A stretch of DNA of 64,000 nt from Salinisphaera sp. Q1T1-3 (GCF_003602005.1 NZ_QZWD01000002.1:124001-188000), one strand, 5' to 3'; positions 26,784 through 37,074 are shown, numbered from the stretch's first letter. Notes: generated by a model not told the origin, from the sequence alone. Numbers and translations: made by a program.

Positions 26784-27824
26784 TCAACCATCAAGGCCGA
26801 GCATGGCCGCGCATCGTCGCTTGATCGCCCCCGTGTCGTGAAGAACGAAATGAGCGATCTCGTCCCAGCCGTACCGATAGAACAGGCTGCCAAGCGCCAT
26901 CTTGCGCCCATAGCGTTGCTGCACGACATCGATACGAATCTCGTGCCGGTCGGGGATCAGGGCCATCATCCGGGCGATATAGTGACGGCGCTCGGCGCGG
27001 TCGGCGATATCCCGGCTGCGGTGCAGCACGCCCACGATGAAGATTTCGATGGTCAGAAAACGGCGTTGCCAATCGCTGCCGAAGCGCGGCGTCGTCGGGT
27101 CGATGCGACCATTCGCCTCATCTTGTTCGATGCGTTCCAGACACAGGCGAGCCGCGTACGGTAGATCGAAGGCGCGAGCGTAGTCGATCGTGTTCATGAT
27201 CGAGGCCTGGCGATCACGCCGATAATTGTAGAGCGCGCGCTCGACGGTCACCGGATGGCGGGCACGGGCGAACAGGCAGGGGACAACGGCCAGATCCTCG
27301 TACCAGATCGTTGGATCGAAGCGCAGACCATCGAGCAGATCGGCGCGAAACAGCTTGTTGCAGGGGGAATTGGTGATGCGCCAGAAATCGGCGATCGATT
27401 GACGCGGCCATTTCGTCGTGCCGTAGACCTCGTTGAAACCGAAAACGAGCAGATCGCTGTCCGGCTCGGCGCCCAGTGTCTGTCGGAGCACCGGCAGCGT
27501 GTCCGGCTCGATCCAGTCGTCGCCGTCCACGAACATCAGAAATCGGCCGCGCGCGCGTTCGATGCCGGTATTGCGCGCCGCGCCGGGGCCGGCGTTGGGC
27601 TGATCAATCACCGTCAGCCGCACGTCCTGCTCGTGGCTATGGGCCACGCGCCCGGTATCGTCTGATGAACCATCGTTGACGACAATGACCTCGCAGTCGT
27701 GCGTCGTTTCGTTCAGCAATGAACCCAGACACTGTTCGATATACGCTGCGACGTTGTAGGCCGGTATGATGAAACTGACCAACGGCCGTTCCGGTGTGTC
27801 GTGCGGGTGATGCGTCGACGTCAT
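26784..27824 (-). CDS. GT2 glycosyltransferase
   Basis: 346-residue GT-A glycosyltransferase on the minus strand. Motifs are VSFIIPAYNVAAYIEQCL, CEVIVVNDGSSDDT, ARNTGIERARGRFLMFVDGDDWIEP and a C-terminal domain matching that of the GT2 at 17285-18313 (RRFLTIEIF, YIARMMALIP, GRKMALGSLFYR). ATG 27824 gives the usual short N-terminus before the first strand; the frame is open to 27947. Convergent with galE. Confidence 0.86.
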   Translation of the reverse strand: MTSTHHPHDTPERPLVSFIIPAYNVAAYIEQCLGSLLNETTHDCEVIVVNDGSSDDTGRVAHSHEQDVRLTVIDQPNAGPGAARNTGIERARGRFLMFVDGDDWIEPDTLPVLRQTLGAEPDSDLLVFGFNEVYGTTKWPRQSIADFWRITNSPCNKLFRADLLDGLRFDPTIWYEDLAVVPCLFARARHPVTVERALYNYRRDRQASIMNTIDYARAFDLPYAARLCLERIEQDEANGRIDPTTPRFGSDWQRRFLTIEIFIVGVLHRSRDIADRAERRHYIARMMALIPDRHEIRIDVVQQRYGRKMALGSLFYRYGWDEIAHFVLHDTGAIKRRCAAMLGLDG

Positions 27825-28006
27825 GCTCGTTTCGGCTACGCGAGGCCAGGTATCAAGCTTAATACGCGCGATGGCTCTTGTGCTGCATCGAGCGAGAAAT
27901 CGGCGCCGATGCGCGTTAGGCGAACGCTGGCCGAGTCGGGCCAGCAAAGCGGGTTTCGCGCTTTGGCCAGAAACTGACGCGGCCCAGCGCAGTGGCAGGA
28001 GAAGAT

Positions 28007-28888
28007 GTGAACAGCGATCCGCAGGACCGACAACGTCTGCAATACCGAACCGGCATCGGCGATTGGGAAGCCTTCCGAGCAGCCGGATACGATCTGACAG
28101 CGATCTATACCGCGGCCGAGGACTGGCGGCAGGCGTTAGCCGGTATCACGCATCCCTGGCTGTGCTGGAACGTCGACAACGATTGGTGTCTGGTTCAGCA
28201 GCAACTGGTGCGGTCGATCGGGTGGACGCCGGTGATCGGGTTCGACCCGCGAGTCGGGCCGCCGCGCGACGTGACAGACGATGCCGTCGTGATCGACTTC
28301 AATGCCCGATTCGGGTTTCCGAATCTGTTCTTCCATTTTCCCCTGGAGTTCGCCTTTCTTTTCTGTCGGCGTCTGGCCTTCTGGCACTCAGACCTGCTCG
28401 TGCGACCGCCGAAGATGGAAACCCTGGGCACGCAGTTCTCGAGCCTGCAGGACGGCGAGATTGCCGTTACCGGGGCTTGGTATCGGCCACGCGATCTGTT
28501 GAAGCCCCACGAGGCACGCTTCTGGGAACTGATCGGCTGCACGACGGAACAGGCGAGTCGTGCGCAGTTCGAAGCCGGCTGTGGTTGGTGGATGAATTTC
28601 TATGCGCATCCCAACTGCCCGAGCGAGAAGGAAAGACATAAACGACGCAAACACTACTGGGACCACGGCACTGGGATCCGCTACTGGGCCAAGCGTTACC
28701 GGAAGCCGGTCCAGCTTATTTCAGAGCGATTCGTCGAAGAAGGCCACTGCAGCCAGATCAAGAACGCCAACTACCAGCGTGTATCGCCGAACAACGAGCG
28801 ACGGCATCTCGCGCAGGATATTCGTCAGAACTTCGAACTCGACGCTGTCTGCGCTCGTCTGGGGATTGATGAAGCACGCGGAGACTGA
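28007..28888 (+). CDS. Unknown protein at the EPS locus edge
   Basis: 293 residues from GTG 28007, supported by a strong AGGAGAAG Shine-Dalgarno 6-7 bases upstream. The protein is rich in Trp, Phe, His and Arg. It contains PWLCWNVDNDWCLVQQQLV, FPNLFFHFPLEFAFLFCRRLAFW and CGWWMNFYAHPNCPSEKERHKRRKHYWDHG, a Cys/His/Trp-dense stretch. No signal peptide. No family is recognised; a nucleotide-sugar or glycan-handling enzyme is possible from context only. Confidence 0.6.
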   Translation: MNSDPQDRQRLQYRTGIGDWEAFRAAGYDLTAIYTAAEDWRQALAGITHPWLCWNVDNDWCLVQQQLVRSIGWTPVIGFDPRVGPPRDVTDDAVVIDFNARFGFPNLFFHFPLEFAFLFCRRLAFWHSDLLVRPPKMETLGTQFSSLQDGEIAVTGAWYRPRDLLKPHEARFWELIGCTTEQASRAQFEAGCGWWMNFYAHPNCPSEKERHKRRKHYWDHGTGIRYWAKRYRKPVQLISERFVEEGHCSQIKNANYQRVSPNNERRHLAQDIRQNFELDAVCARLGIDEARGD

Positions 28889-29616
28889 CGTCGGCCGGCG
28901 CCGCGCTCACGGACGCGTTCGACTTCGCCAGTGTGGATGCCCAGGGCGCCCGGCTGAGGCAGCCGAAAGCGGTGGTCGCATGAGCCAATACACCCGGCTA
29001 GCCGAGCCGTACGCCAGCAACGCCAAGAAGCTCGTCGATGCGGCCGATCTGACCCCGAAGGTGCTACAGCTTTCCGGCCTGACCCAGAAGGAGGCGGCCT
29101 GCTGTGCACCGCGTCCGGCGCCCAACGGCCGGGCGAATCAGGAGCGCGGGTTGGCTGCCTTTTCTTTGGGAAAGCGCCCGCGTGTAACTCAACGACCGTT
29201 TTTTCATATGAGACCGCCTCGTTGACCTGTCTCATTCGTCGATCTGCCGGGGCGGCCGTTGCGTATTCATGAACCCGGCAGTGGGTAGTCGACCGCGTGA
29301 GCCGTTCTTAAGCGCCGTATGGCCAACAAAGCCCGTCGCATGTTCGTGCTCCGTTACGCAGGCCTCCTGGAGTCCAAAGCACAGGGTGCATCTCATGCCA
29401 AATGTGCTTTGACGCGACAGGATCTGCTATTCAGCACGGAGCTGACCACGCTGGTGCGTCAACATCAACGCGATGGCGGAGTCGAAGGCGCGGGCGATAC
29501 AACAGATGGTCACACGCCGGTAAGTTCACCGCCGGGTTGTCATTGCTACAGCGAGAAGGTACGCACGTCCTCGATCTCGGAATCGAGGGGAAGCGCTAGG
29601 CTTGAAACGGGAAATC
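28889..29616. other. Gene-poor segment between EPS locus and tRNA-Val
   Basis: About 730 bases without a convincing gene. Open frames exist at 28980-29225 (81 codons, MSQYTRLAEPYASNAKKL...) and 29319-29660, but neither has a good ribosome site or a recognisable motif, and the second runs into the tRNA. The first begins like a normal soluble protein and then degenerates into Arg/Pro-rich sequence, so it may be a gene remnant. Base composition appears more mixed than in the flanks. Confidence 0.4.
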
Positions 29617-29691
29617 TGGTGGGCGGTACTAGATTCGAACTAGTGACCCCTGCCGTGTGAAGACAGTGCTCTACCGCTGAGCTAACCGCCC
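29617..29691 (-). tRNA. tRNA-Val(CAC)
   Basis: Read on the minus strand. Acceptor arms GGGCGGT/ACCGCCC pair fully, the D arm is GCTC/GAGC and the anticodon stem is CTGTC/GGCAG with loop TTCACAC, giving anticodon CAC. The T arm is ACTAG-TTCGAAT-CTAGT. Discriminator A and an encoded CCA follow. Its 3' end faces the gene-poor edge of the EPS locus. Confidence 0.95.
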
Positions 29692-29701
29692 GAGCGGCAG
29701 G

Positions 29702-29730
29702 ATTCTATCCGCAGTCGCGAACACGGTCAA
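29702..29730 (-). promoter_or_regulatory. Sigma70 promoter of tRNA-Val
   Basis: On the minus strand, TTGACC (29725-29730) and TAGAAT (29702-29707) are separated by 17 bases, and the -10 ends about 10 bases before the tRNA 5' end. Confidence 0.75.
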
Positions 29731-29814
29731 CGTGTTCAGGGCGGCGTTATCAGTGGCAGTGTTAATATTCCGGTGATTCTTCCTGTCACGCGAATACCAA
29801 GGTAAAGGGCGGCC

Positions 29815-30897
29815 ATGCAGTTGATCGATCTTCAGGCGCAGTATCGGCGCATCAAGAGCGATGTCGACGCCGGCATCCAGCGAGTGCTCGAACACGGTCG
29901 TTATGTCATGGGCCCGGAAGTGGAGACCCTGGAGACGCGTCTGGCCGATTATGCCGGCGCGCCGCACTGCGTGGCGCTGGCAAGCGGTACCGATGCGCTG
30001 CTGGTCGCGATGATGGCGCTGGACATCGGGCCGGGCGATGAAGTTTTGACCACGCCGTTCACTTTCATCGCCACCGGCGAGATGATCGGGCTACTTGGGG
30101 CCACGCCGGTCTTCGTCGATATTGATCCTGATACATACAATATCGATGCGACGAAAATCGAGGCCGCGATCACTTCGCGGACCAAGGCGATCGTGCCGGT
30201 GAGTCTGTTCGGACAGATGGCGGATATGGCACGTATCAACGCCATCGGTGAAGCACATGGTATCCCGGTGATCGAAGATGCGGCACAGAGTTTCGGTGCG
30301 ACGTTCGAAGGCAAGCGATCCTGCGGCGCATCGTCGATTGCGGCGACGTCTTTCTTCCCGGCCAAGCCGCTGGGCTGTTACGGCGATGGCGGGGCCGCAT
30401 TCACGACCGACGCGGCGCTCGCCGAGAAGATGCGACAGCTGCGCAATCATGGCCAGACGGCCCCGTATCATCATCCGATGCTGGGCATTAACGGCCGACT
30501 GGATACGATCCAGGCGGCCGTGCTTTTGAGCAAGCTGGATATCTTCGATGACGAGATCGAGCGGCGTGAAGCGGTGGCCGCCCGTTACGACGAGGCACTG
30601 TCGCCGTATGTGAAGACGCCGCATATCGACGCTCGCTGTACCAGCGTCTATGCCCAGTACACGGTACAGGTCGCCGATCGCGATCGGGTGCGCGAGCGGT
30701 TGAACGAGGCCGGCATCCCGAACGCGGTCTATTATCCGGTGCCGCTCAATCGTCAACCGGCCTTATATTCGGAGGTGCCGATCCCGGAATCCGATGCGGC
30801 CGCGACCCGTGTTCTGAGCATCCCGATGCATCCTTATCTGGCCGAATCGGATCAGGATCGGGTCATCGAGACCCTCATCGGAGCCGTCGAAAAATAA
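29815..30897 (+). CDS. DegT/DnrJ/EryC1/StrS aminotransferase (WbpE-like)
   Basis: 360-residue PLP-dependent sugar aminotransferase. Motifs in order: MQLIDLQAQYRRIK, GRYVMGPEVETLE, CVALASGTDALLVAMMALDIGPGDEV, TPFTFIATGE, VIEDAAQSFGA, and the PLP-lysine in FFPAKPLGCYGDGGA. These match the WbpE/WlbC type that aminates a 3-keto-UDP-GlcNAcA, although other UDP-keto-sugars are possible. It is separated from the main EPS locus by tRNA-Val and sits upstream of the tRNA-Ala/Glu pair. No dehydrogenase or acetyltransferase partner for that pathway lies next to it. Confidence 0.88.
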   Translation: MQLIDLQAQYRRIKSDVDAGIQRVLEHGRYVMGPEVETLETRLADYAGAPHCVALASGTDALLVAMMALDIGPGDEVLTTPFTFIATGEMIGLLGATPVFVDIDPDTYNIDATKIEAAITSRTKAIVPVSLFGQMADMARINAIGEAHGIPVIEDAAQSFGATFEGKRSCGASSIAATSFFPAKPLGCYGDGGAAFTTDAALAEKMRQLRNHGQTAPYHHPMLGINGRLDTIQAAVLLSKLDIFDDEIERREAVAARYDEALSPYVKTPHIDARCTSVYAQYTVQVADRDRVRERLNEAGIPNAVYYPVPLNRQPALYSEVPIPESDAAATRVLSIPMHPYLAESDQDRVIETLIGAVEK

Positions 30898-30911
30898 TTT
30901 GCGATCGACGG

Positions 30912-30940
30912 TTGGCAAACGAAAATCGCATGTCTATAAT
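30912..30940 (+). promoter_or_regulatory. Consensus sigma70 promoter for tRNA-Ala/tRNA-Glu
   Basis: TTGGCA (30912-30917) and TATAAT (30935-30940) are separated by 17 bases. A GC-rich stretch GCGCGC follows the -10, resembling a stringent discriminator. The tRNA-Ala begins 20 bases downstream of the -10. Confidence 0.85.
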
Positions 30941-30960
30941 GCGCGCTTCGCAAGGACAAC

Positions 30961-31036
30961 GGGGCCATAGCTCAGCTGGGAGAGCGCAACACTGGCAGTG
31001 TTGAGGTCGGCGGTTCGATCCCGCCTGGCTCCACCA
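30961..31036 (+). tRNA. tRNA-Ala(GGC)
   Basis: Acceptor GGGGCCA/TGGCTCC, D arm GCTC/GAGC, anticodon stem CAACA/TGTTG with loop CTGGCAG (anticodon GGC), T arm GGCGG-TTCGATC-CCGCC, discriminator A and an encoded CCA. Confidence 0.95.
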
Positions 31037-31040
31037 ATAA

Positions 31041-31116
31041 GTCCCCATCGTCTAGAGGCCTAGGACACTGCCCTTTCACGGCAGCGACAGGGGTTCGAAT
31101 CCCCTTGGGGACGCCA
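31041..31116 (+). tRNA. tRNA-Glu(TTC)
   Basis: Acceptor GTCCCCA/TGGGGAC, anticodon stem CTGCC/GGCAG with loop CTTTCAC (anticodon TTC), T arm AGGGG-TTCGAAT-CCCCT, encoded GCCA end. Four bases separate it from tRNA-Ala, so both come from one transcript. Confidence 0.95.
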
Positions 31117-31122
31117 TCATGA

Positions 31123-31154
31123 AGCCGCGAATCAATGATTCGCGGCTTTTTTTT
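31123..31154 (+). terminator. Rho-independent terminator of tRNA-Ala/Glu
   Basis: A 12-bp perfect stem AGCCGCGAATCA/TGATTCGCGGCT is followed by a run of eight T, beginning 7 bases after tRNA-Glu. Confidence 0.92.
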
Positions 31155-31264
31155 GTCTTTCTGCTGGCCACGGTCGCAATCATCGTGATGCCATCGCATA
31201 ATCCGGCCGGAAGCCGGTTCCCGCCATGACTCGGGCGGGGCGAACTTGAATAGGGAATGAGACA

Positions 31265-32614
31265 ATGCGCATCACGATTTTCGGCACGGGTTATGTCGGC
31301 CTCGTCACGGGCGCCTGCCTGGCACACAGCGGTAACCACGTCGTATGTGTGGATGTCGACGCCGCCAAGATCGAGCGGCTGCGTCAGGGCGATATCCCGA
31401 TCTACGAGCCCGGGCTCGAAACGCTTGTCGAGGAGAATGTCGCCGCAGGACGTCTGGCATTCACGACCGACGCCGCCGAAGGCGTGGCGCACGGCACGCT
31501 GCAATTCATCGCGGTCGGAACCCCGCCGGATGAGGATGGCAGCGCCGATCTGAAATACGTGCTCAAAGTGGCCGAGACGATCGGTGAGCACATGAGCGAA
31601 TACCGTCTCGTGATCACGAAATCGACGGTGCCGGTCGGTACGTCGGACCGCGTGCGTGAGGCATTGGCCGGCACGCTGGCCGCACGGCAGGCCGATCTGC
31701 CGTTCGATGTGGCGTCCAACCCCGAGTTCCTGAAGGAAGGGGCGGCGATCGACGACTTCATGAAGCCCGATCGGGTGGTTGTCGGTGTGGACAACGAGCG
31801 CGCTGCGGATCATTTGCGTGCGCTCTATGCGCCGTTCAACCGTCAGCACGATCGCACGATGGTCATGGATATCCGTTCCGCGGAACTGACCAAGTACGCG
31901 GCGAATATCATGCTGGCGACCAAGATCAGTCTGATGAACGAGCTGTCCCAAGTCGCCGATCGGCTCGATGCCGACATCGAGCAGGTGCGCAAGGCGATCG
32001 GGGCCGACCATCGCATCGGCTATCATTTCATCTACCCCGGTTGCGGTTTCGGCGGCTCCTGCTTCCCCAAGGATGTCCGCGCGCTCGCACACACGGCTGC
32101 GAAGATCGGTTATGAAACCGAGATCATCAACGCGGTCGAGCGGGTCAACGATCGGCAGAAGACGGTCCTGTTCGACAAGCTGTCACGTCATTTCGACGGC
32201 GATCTGGCCGGTCGCACCGTCGCGCTGTGGGGGCTGGCGTTCAAGCCCAATACGGATGACATGCGCGAAGCACCGTCGCTTACCCTCATGGAGGCATTAT
32301 GGGCTGCGGGCGCACGCGTGCGGGCCTACGATCCGGAGGCGATGAACGAAACCCGTCGCATCGTCGGCGATCGCGACGATCTCGTGTTCTGCGACGACGC
32401 CGAGCAGGCGGCCACGGGCGCCGACGCGCTGGTGTTGGTAACCGAATGGCATATTTTCCGGACCCCGGATTTCGGCGCGTTGGCACGGATCATGGCGCAG
32501 CCGGTGCTCGTCGATGGGCGTAATATCTACAAGCCGTCGTATGTGGCCGCGGCTGGCTTTTCCTACTACGGCATTGGACGGTCCGCGGCCGCCGGGGCGA
32601 CGTCACACTCTTGA
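31265..32614 (+). CDS. ugd: UDP-glucose 6-dehydrogenase
   Basis: 449 residues. The NAD-binding start is [20 protein letters not shown], then [49 protein letters not shown] and the catalytic Cys in [14 protein letters not shown] (residues ~258-271). The C-terminal UDP-binding domain has [17 protein letters not shown] and LVLVTEW. Oxidises UDP-glucose to UDP-glucuronate, a precursor for acidic exopolysaccharide and for the amidotransferase/aminotransferase chemistry suggested by the locus. A GAATAG/GAGA-type leader precedes the ATG. Confidence 0.96.
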   Translation: MRITIFGTGYVGLVTGACLAHSGNHVVCVDVDAAKIERLRQGDIPIYEPGLETLVEENVAAGRLAFTTDAAEGVAHGTLQFIAVGTPPDEDGSADLKYVLKVAETIGEHMSEYRLVITKSTVPVGTSDRVREALAGTLAARQADLPFDVASNPEFLKEGAAIDDFMKPDRVVVGVDNERAADHLRALYAPFNRQHDRTMVMDIRSAELTKYAANIMLATKISLMNELSQVADRLDADIEQVRKAIGADHRIGYHFIYPGCGFGGSCFPKDVRALAHTAAKIGYETEIINAVERVNDRQKTVLFDKLSRHFDGDLAGRTVALWGLAFKPNTDDMREAPSLTLMEALWAAGARVRAYDPEAMNETRRIVGDRDDLVFCDDAEQAATGADALVLVTEWHIFRTPDFGALARIMAQPVLVDGRNIYKPSYVAAAGFSYYGIGRSAAAGATSHS

Positions 32615-32687
32615 AAACACGTCGCAGAGCCCCGATAGCGCGATGCTGAAACACCGCGTGAATGCGGGATGCTGACGGGAGCAAGCA

Positions 32688-33035
32688 ATGCCGATCTATG
32701 AGTACGTGTGCCAGCAGTGCGGTGAGAACGTCGAGAAACTGCAGAAGCTCTCGGATGCGCCGTTGAGCGATTGTCCGGCCTGTGGCGAAAGCGCTCTCAA
32801 GCGCAAGATGTCCGCGGCCGGATTCCGGCTCTCCGGCGGTGGCTGGTATGAGACGGACTTCAAGTCGGACGGTCGGCGGAACCTGACCTCCGGCGGTGAT
32901 GATTCCGGGCAGGGCAAGTCGAATGCGAAGACGGGCGCATCGAACGAGAGCGGGGCGTCCGCGACCGGCCAGTCGAGCGTCAAGGAAACCAAGGCCGCCA
33001 AGACCGGCAGCGGCACCGGCAACAGCGGCGATTGA
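32688..33035 (+). CDS. FmdB-family zinc ribbon protein
   Basis: 115 residues. The zinc ribbon is MPIYEYVCQQCGENVEKLQKLSDAPLSDCPACGE with two CxxC pairs at residues 9-12 and 30-33, as in FmdB/CxxC_CXXC_SSSS regulatory proteins. A GWYETDFK motif follows and then a low-complexity Ser/Gly/Lys tail (residues ~70-115). Commonly found directly upstream of aspS in proteobacteria, as here. Function is not established; a regulatory role is assumed from the family name. Confidence 0.88.
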   Translation: MPIYEYVCQQCGENVEKLQKLSDAPLSDCPACGESALKRKMSAAGFRLSGGGWYETDFKSDGRRNLTSGGDDSGQGKSNAKTGASNESGASATGQSSVKETKAAKTGSGTGNSGD

Positions 33036-33315
33036 ACGTCGGCGTGGCCGGGCGGTGGCTGGCCTGAGCCGGCCCGGCCAGGCGGTATGTCGTCACGTGC
33101 ATCACGCGCAATGCGGCTTGCTGCCGGTATAGCCAGCCCGGAGACGCAACCGTTTAGCGACTTTCATCGCCGGTCGATGGGGCGCCAGGGGCGCGTGATG
33201 ACGTTGCCGATACACCCCGAGAACGTCGATGCCGGCAGCAGGGAGCAAGGCCCGGACTACCGGCAAACCCGCTGCTCTTGCTAGACTCGCGCTCTTTTGC
33301 GAGACACCACGCGTC

Positions 33316-35106
33316 ATGATGCGATCCCATTACAGCGGCGACGTCGACGCCGCGGCCATCGATAGCGAAATCACCGTCTGCGGCTGGGTACACCGGCGAC
33401 GTGATCATGGCGGCGTGATATTCATCGATCTGCGGGATCGCTCCGGGTTGATTCAGGTCGTCTTCGATCCGGACGAGGCCGAGACCTTCGCCGTGGCCGA
33501 ACGTCTGCGCAGCGAATACGTGATCAAGGCCACCGGTCGCGTTCGTCGGCGTCCGGAAGGCACGATCAACCGCAATCTGGCGTCTGGCGAGATCGAGGTC
33601 TATGTCACGTCGCTCGAGGTGCTCAACGCATCCGAGACGCCGCCGCTGCAGCTCGACGAGACCGAAACCGTGGGGGATGCCGCGCGGCTGCGTTATCGCT
33701 ATATCGAGCTGCGCAAGCCGCGCATGCAGCGCCACATGCAGCTGCGTGCTCAGGTCACGCGCGCGGTGCGCGCCGGCCTTGATGAACTCGGCTTTCTCGA
33801 TATCGAGACGCCGATTCTCACGCGGGCGACGCCGGAAGGTGCGCGTGATTATCTGGTGCCGAGCCGCACCCAGCCCGGGCATTTCTTTGCCTTGCCGCAG
33901 TCGCCGCAGCTGTTCAAGCAGCTGCTGATGATTTCGGGCATGGATCGGTACTACCAGATTGCGCGGTGTTTCCGCGACGAGGATCTGCGGGCCGATCGCC
34001 AGCCCGAGTTCACGCAGATCGATATCGAAGCCTCGTTCGTCGATGCCGACGACATCATGGCGCTCAACGAGCGGATGATCCGGACGTTGTTCGCCGACGT
34101 GCTCGGGGTGTCGCTGCCGGATCCGTTCCCGCGCATGCCGTATGAAGAGGCCATGCGTCGCTTCGGTTCGGACAAGCCGGACCTGCGGATCGATCTCGAG
34201 CTGGTCGATATCGCCGATCTGGTCGCGGACGCCGAGTTCAAGGTCTTTTCCGGGCCGGCCAACAGCGACACGGGCCGCGTCGCGGTGTTGCGTGTGCCGG
34301 GCGGGGCGAGTCTGACCCGCAAGCAGATCGACGATTACACCGACTTCGTCGGTCGTTATGGCGCCAAGGGTCTGGCTTACGTCAAGGTGTCGGATGTGGG
34401 CGCCGGCCGTGACGGCATGAGCTCGCCGATTCTCAAGTTCCTCTCGGATGAGGCGGTCGCCGGTATTGTCGAACGCACGGGTGTGGCCGACGGCGATCTG
34501 CTGTTCTTCGGGGCGGACAAGACCGGCGTGGTCAATGATGCGCTCGGCGCACTGCGTGTGCGTCTGGGGCATGATCTGGGCCGGGTATCCGACGACTGGG
34601 CGCCGCTGTGGGTGGTCGACTGGCCGATGTTCGAATACGACGAGGCGACCAAGCGTTGGTATGCTGCGCATCACCCGTTCACCGCCCCGGCTCTGGACGA
34701 TCCGGACAGCCTGCGCCGTGCACCGCATGAAGCCAAGGCACAGGCCTACGACATGGTGCTCAACGGCTCCGAGATCGGCGGCGGGTCCGTGCGTATCCAT
34801 TCGCCGGAAATGCAACAGGCCGCGTTCGATGTGCTGGGCATCAGCCGGGCAGAGGCCGAAGAGAAATTCGGTTTCCTGCTGGAAGCGCTCAAGTTCGGGG
34901 CGCCGCCACATGCGGGCATCGCCTTCGGTCTCGATCGGCTGGTGATGCTCATGGCCGGCGCCGACTCGATTCGCGAAGTCATCGCCTTTCCCAAGACCCA
35001 GACGGCAACGGATCTGCTCACCGGCGCGCCCGGCGAGGCCGAGTCGGCACAGCTGCGCGAGCTGGGGATTCGGTTGCGTAACATCACGACAGCGACGGGC
35101 GAGTAG
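33316..35106 (+). CDS. aspS: Aspartyl-tRNA synthetase
   Basis: 596-residue class II synthetase of bacterial type. The N-terminal OB-fold has [24 protein letters not shown]. Catalytic motif 1/2 areas are RARV-type helices, [56 protein letters not shown]. The GAD insertion domain (residues ~285-420) has [18 protein letters not shown]. Motif 3 is [15 protein letters not shown]. It charges tRNA-Asp with aspartate. ATG 33316 is chosen from the OB-fold spacing; ATG 33319 is adjacent. Confidence 0.97.
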   Translation: MMRSHYSGDVDAAAIDSEITVCGWVHRRRDHGGVIFIDLRDRSGLIQVVFDPDEAETFAVAERLRSEYVIKATGRVRRRPEGTINRNLASGEIEVYVTSLEVLNASETPPLQLDETETVGDAARLRYRYIELRKPRMQRHMQLRAQVTRAVRAGLDELGFLDIETPILTRATPEGARDYLVPSRTQPGHFFALPQSPQLFKQLLMISGMDRYYQIARCFRDEDLRADRQPEFTQIDIEASFVDADDIMALNERMIRTLFADVLGVSLPDPFPRMPYEEAMRRFGSDKPDLRIDLELVDIADLVADAEFKVFSGPANSDTGRVAVLRVPGGASLTRKQIDDYTDFVGRYGAKGLAYVKVSDVGAGRDGMSSPILKFLSDEAVAGIVERTGVADGDLLFFGADKTGVVNDALGALRVRLGHDLGRVSDDWAPLWVVDWPMFEYDEATKRWYAAHHPFTAPALDDPDSLRRAPHEAKAQAYDMVLNGSEIGGGSVRIHSPEMQQAAFDVLGISRAEAEEKFGFLLEALKFGAPPHAGIAFGLDRLVMLMAGADSIREVIAFPKTQTATDLLTGAPGEAESAQLRELGIRLRNITTATGE

Positions 35107-35244
35107 ACATTTGCGCCGCGCCGCTTGACCGGGACCGGGTCAGGCGGCAGCTTCAGCTACGGTATACTCGCCACCGATTCAGAACGATCGCTCTGGCCGG
35201 CCGGTGTCGGCCGGCATCTTTGTTATCCCGCATGGAGTTCGCTC

Positions 35245-36534
35245 ATGTTCGACGCCTCCCAGCGCATCGCTGATTTCGACCCGGAACTGGCCGCCGCGAT
35301 GGCGGACGAGGACCAGCGTCAGGAAGACCACATCGAGCTGATCGCGTCCGAAAACTACACCAGTCCGCGCGTCATGCAGGCTCAAGGCAGCCAGCTGACG
35401 AACAAGTACGCCGAAGGCTATCCCGGCAAGCGTTTCTATGGCGGCTGCGAATACGTGGACGTGGCCGAGCAACTGGCCATCGATCGCGCGTGCCAGTTGT
35501 TCCATTGCGACTTCGCCAACGTTCAGCCGCATTCCGGCGCCCAGGCCAACGCGGCAGTGTTTCTGGCCCTGGTCAAGCCGGGTGACACGGTGCTGGGCAT
35601 GAGCCTGGATGCCGGCGGCCATCTGACCCACGGTGCCGCGCCCAACTTCTCGGGCAAGAATTACAACGCCGTGCAGTACGGGCTCGATGAGGCGACGGGT
35701 GAGCTGGACTACGACGAAATCCAGCGCCTGGCCGACGAGCACCAGCCGAAGCTGGTCATCGGCGGTTTCTCCGCTTATTCGCGCAAGATCGACTGGGCAC
35801 GGATGCGCGCGATCGCCGACTCGGTCGGCGCCTGGCTGCTCGTCGACATGGCCCACGTGGCCGGTCTGGTCGCAACCGGCCAGTACCCGAGTCCGCTACC
35901 GCACGCGCATGTGGTGACCACGACCACGCACAAGACGTTGCGCGGGCCGCGCGGCGGTCTGATCCTGTCGGCGGTCGGCGACGAGAAACTCTACAAGAAA
36001 CTCAACTCCGCCGTGTTCCCCGGGACGCAGGGCGGGCCGCTCATGCATGTCATCGCCGGCAAGGCGGTGGCGTTCAAGGAAGCGCTCGAGCTGGATTTCA
36101 CCGATTATGCCAAGCGCATCGTGGCCAATGCGCAGGCCATGGCCGATGTGTTCGTCGAGCGCGGTCTCGATGTCGTGTCCGGCGGCACGGACAATCATCT
36201 GATGCTGGTCAGCCTGGTCAAGCAGGATGTGACGGGCAAGGATGTAGAAGCCTGGCTCGGCAAGGCACACATCACGGCCAACAAGAACGCCGTACCGGGC
36301 GATCCGCGCTCGCCCTTCGTCACGTCGGGCCTGCGCATCGGCACACCGGCTGCCACTACGCGTGGCTTTGGTGTCGAGGACATGCGTCAGGTCGCTCACT
36401 GGATCTGTGATGTTGTGGATGCAGTGGCCGCCGACAACGATATCGAAGCCGAAGTGGCCCGGGTGCGTGATGCGGTCTCCGAACTGTGCACGCGTCATCC
36501 GGTCTATCGTGGCCTGGTTCGTGGCGCGGCCTGA
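35245..36534 (+). CDS. glyA: Serine hydroxymethyltransferase
   Basis: 429 residues. Motifs: [55 protein letters not shown] and the PLP-lysine in [16 protein letters not shown]-terminal [20 protein letters not shown] binds folate/PLP. Interconverts serine and glycine with transfer of a one-carbon unit to tetrahydrofolate. A GGAG ribosome site at 35234 supports ATG 35245. A -10-like TATACT at 35163-35168 may drive it, but no good -35 is spaced properly. Confidence 0.97.
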   Translation: MFDASQRIADFDPELAAAMADEDQRQEDHIELIASENYTSPRVMQAQGSQLTNKYAEGYPGKRFYGGCEYVDVAEQLAIDRACQLFHCDFANVQPHSGAQANAAVFLALVKPGDTVLGMSLDAGGHLTHGAAPNFSGKNYNAVQYGLDEATGELDYDEIQRLADEHQPKLVIGGFSAYSRKIDWARMRAIADSVGAWLLVDMAHVAGLVATGQYPSPLPHAHVVTTTTHKTLRGPRGGLILSAVGDEKLYKKLNSAVFPGTQGGPLMHVIAGKAVAFKEALELDFTDYAKRIVANAQAMADVFVERGLDVVSGGTDNHLMLVSLVKQDVTGKDVEAWLGKAHITANKNAVPGDPRSPFVTSGLRIGTPAATTRGFGVEDMRQVAHWICDVVDAVAADNDIEAEVARVRDAVSELCTRHPVYRGLVRGAA

Positions 36535-36558
36535 AGCCCGTCCGGAGCGGGTTGGGTC

Positions 36559-37074
36559 GTGAACTGTCCGTTCTGTGGCGAACGGGCCACACGCGTGGTC
36601 GATTCGCGTCTGGCTGCCGAGGGCAGCCAGGTGCGGCGCCGACGCGAATGTCCCGGTTGCGAGACGCGTTTCACGACTTTCGAGACGGCCGAACTGTTAT
36701 TGCCGCGGATCGTCAAGAACGACGGCACACCGGAACCGTTCGATGTCGAAAAGCTGCGTCGGGGCATCACGCGGGCGCTGTACAAGCGTCCGGTCGGCCC
36801 CGAGGCGGTGGATACTGCGATCAGCCACATTCAGCAGCGCCTGCGTAGCGACCCGGAGCGAGATGTCCCGTCTCGACGCCTCGGTGACTGGGTGATGGAA
36901 GAACTGCGCGATCTGGATCAGGTCGCCTTCGTGCGTTTTGCCTCGGTGTATCGTCGGTTCGAGGATGTACAGGCGTTTCGCGAGGAGATCGAGCGCCTGG
37001 AATCCGCGCCCCAGCGTGATAGCGGGCAGCTGTCCCTGATTGATGTCGGCAAGGAAAATCCTGATGAGCGGTGA
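36559..37074 (+). CDS. nrdR: Transcriptional repressor NrdR
   Basis: 171 residues. The N-terminal zinc ribbon [18 protein letters not shown]...CPGCETRF carries two CxxC pairs, followed by [24 protein letters not shown] and the ATP-cone (residues ~50-140). NrdR senses (d)ATP and represses ribonucleotide reductase genes. The family length is about 150; the extra C-terminal 20 residues are charged. GTG start. Its end overlaps the ribD start by 11 bases. Confidence 0.96.
   Translation: MNCPFCGERATRVVDSRLAAEGSQVRRRRECPGCETRFTTFETAELLLPRIVKNDGTPEPFDVEKLRRGITRALYKRPVGPEAVDTAISHIQQRLRSDPERDVPSRRLGDWVMEELRDLDQVAFVRFASVYRRFEDVQAFREEIERLESAPQRDSGQLSLIDVGKENPDER

Noticed and set aside
28602-29225. 207-codon frame extending from the unknown gene at 28007
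   Set aside because: Most of it overlaps that gene in another frame; only the last 81 codons lie outside and they degrade into low-complexity sequence.
33154-34911. 585-codon minus-strand frame opposite aspS
   Set aside because: aspS is unmistakable; the antisense frame has no family features or ribosome site.
35125-35168. TTGACC and TATACT as a glyA promoter
   Set aside because: The two hexamers are 32 bases apart, too far for sigma70; only the TATACT may be real.
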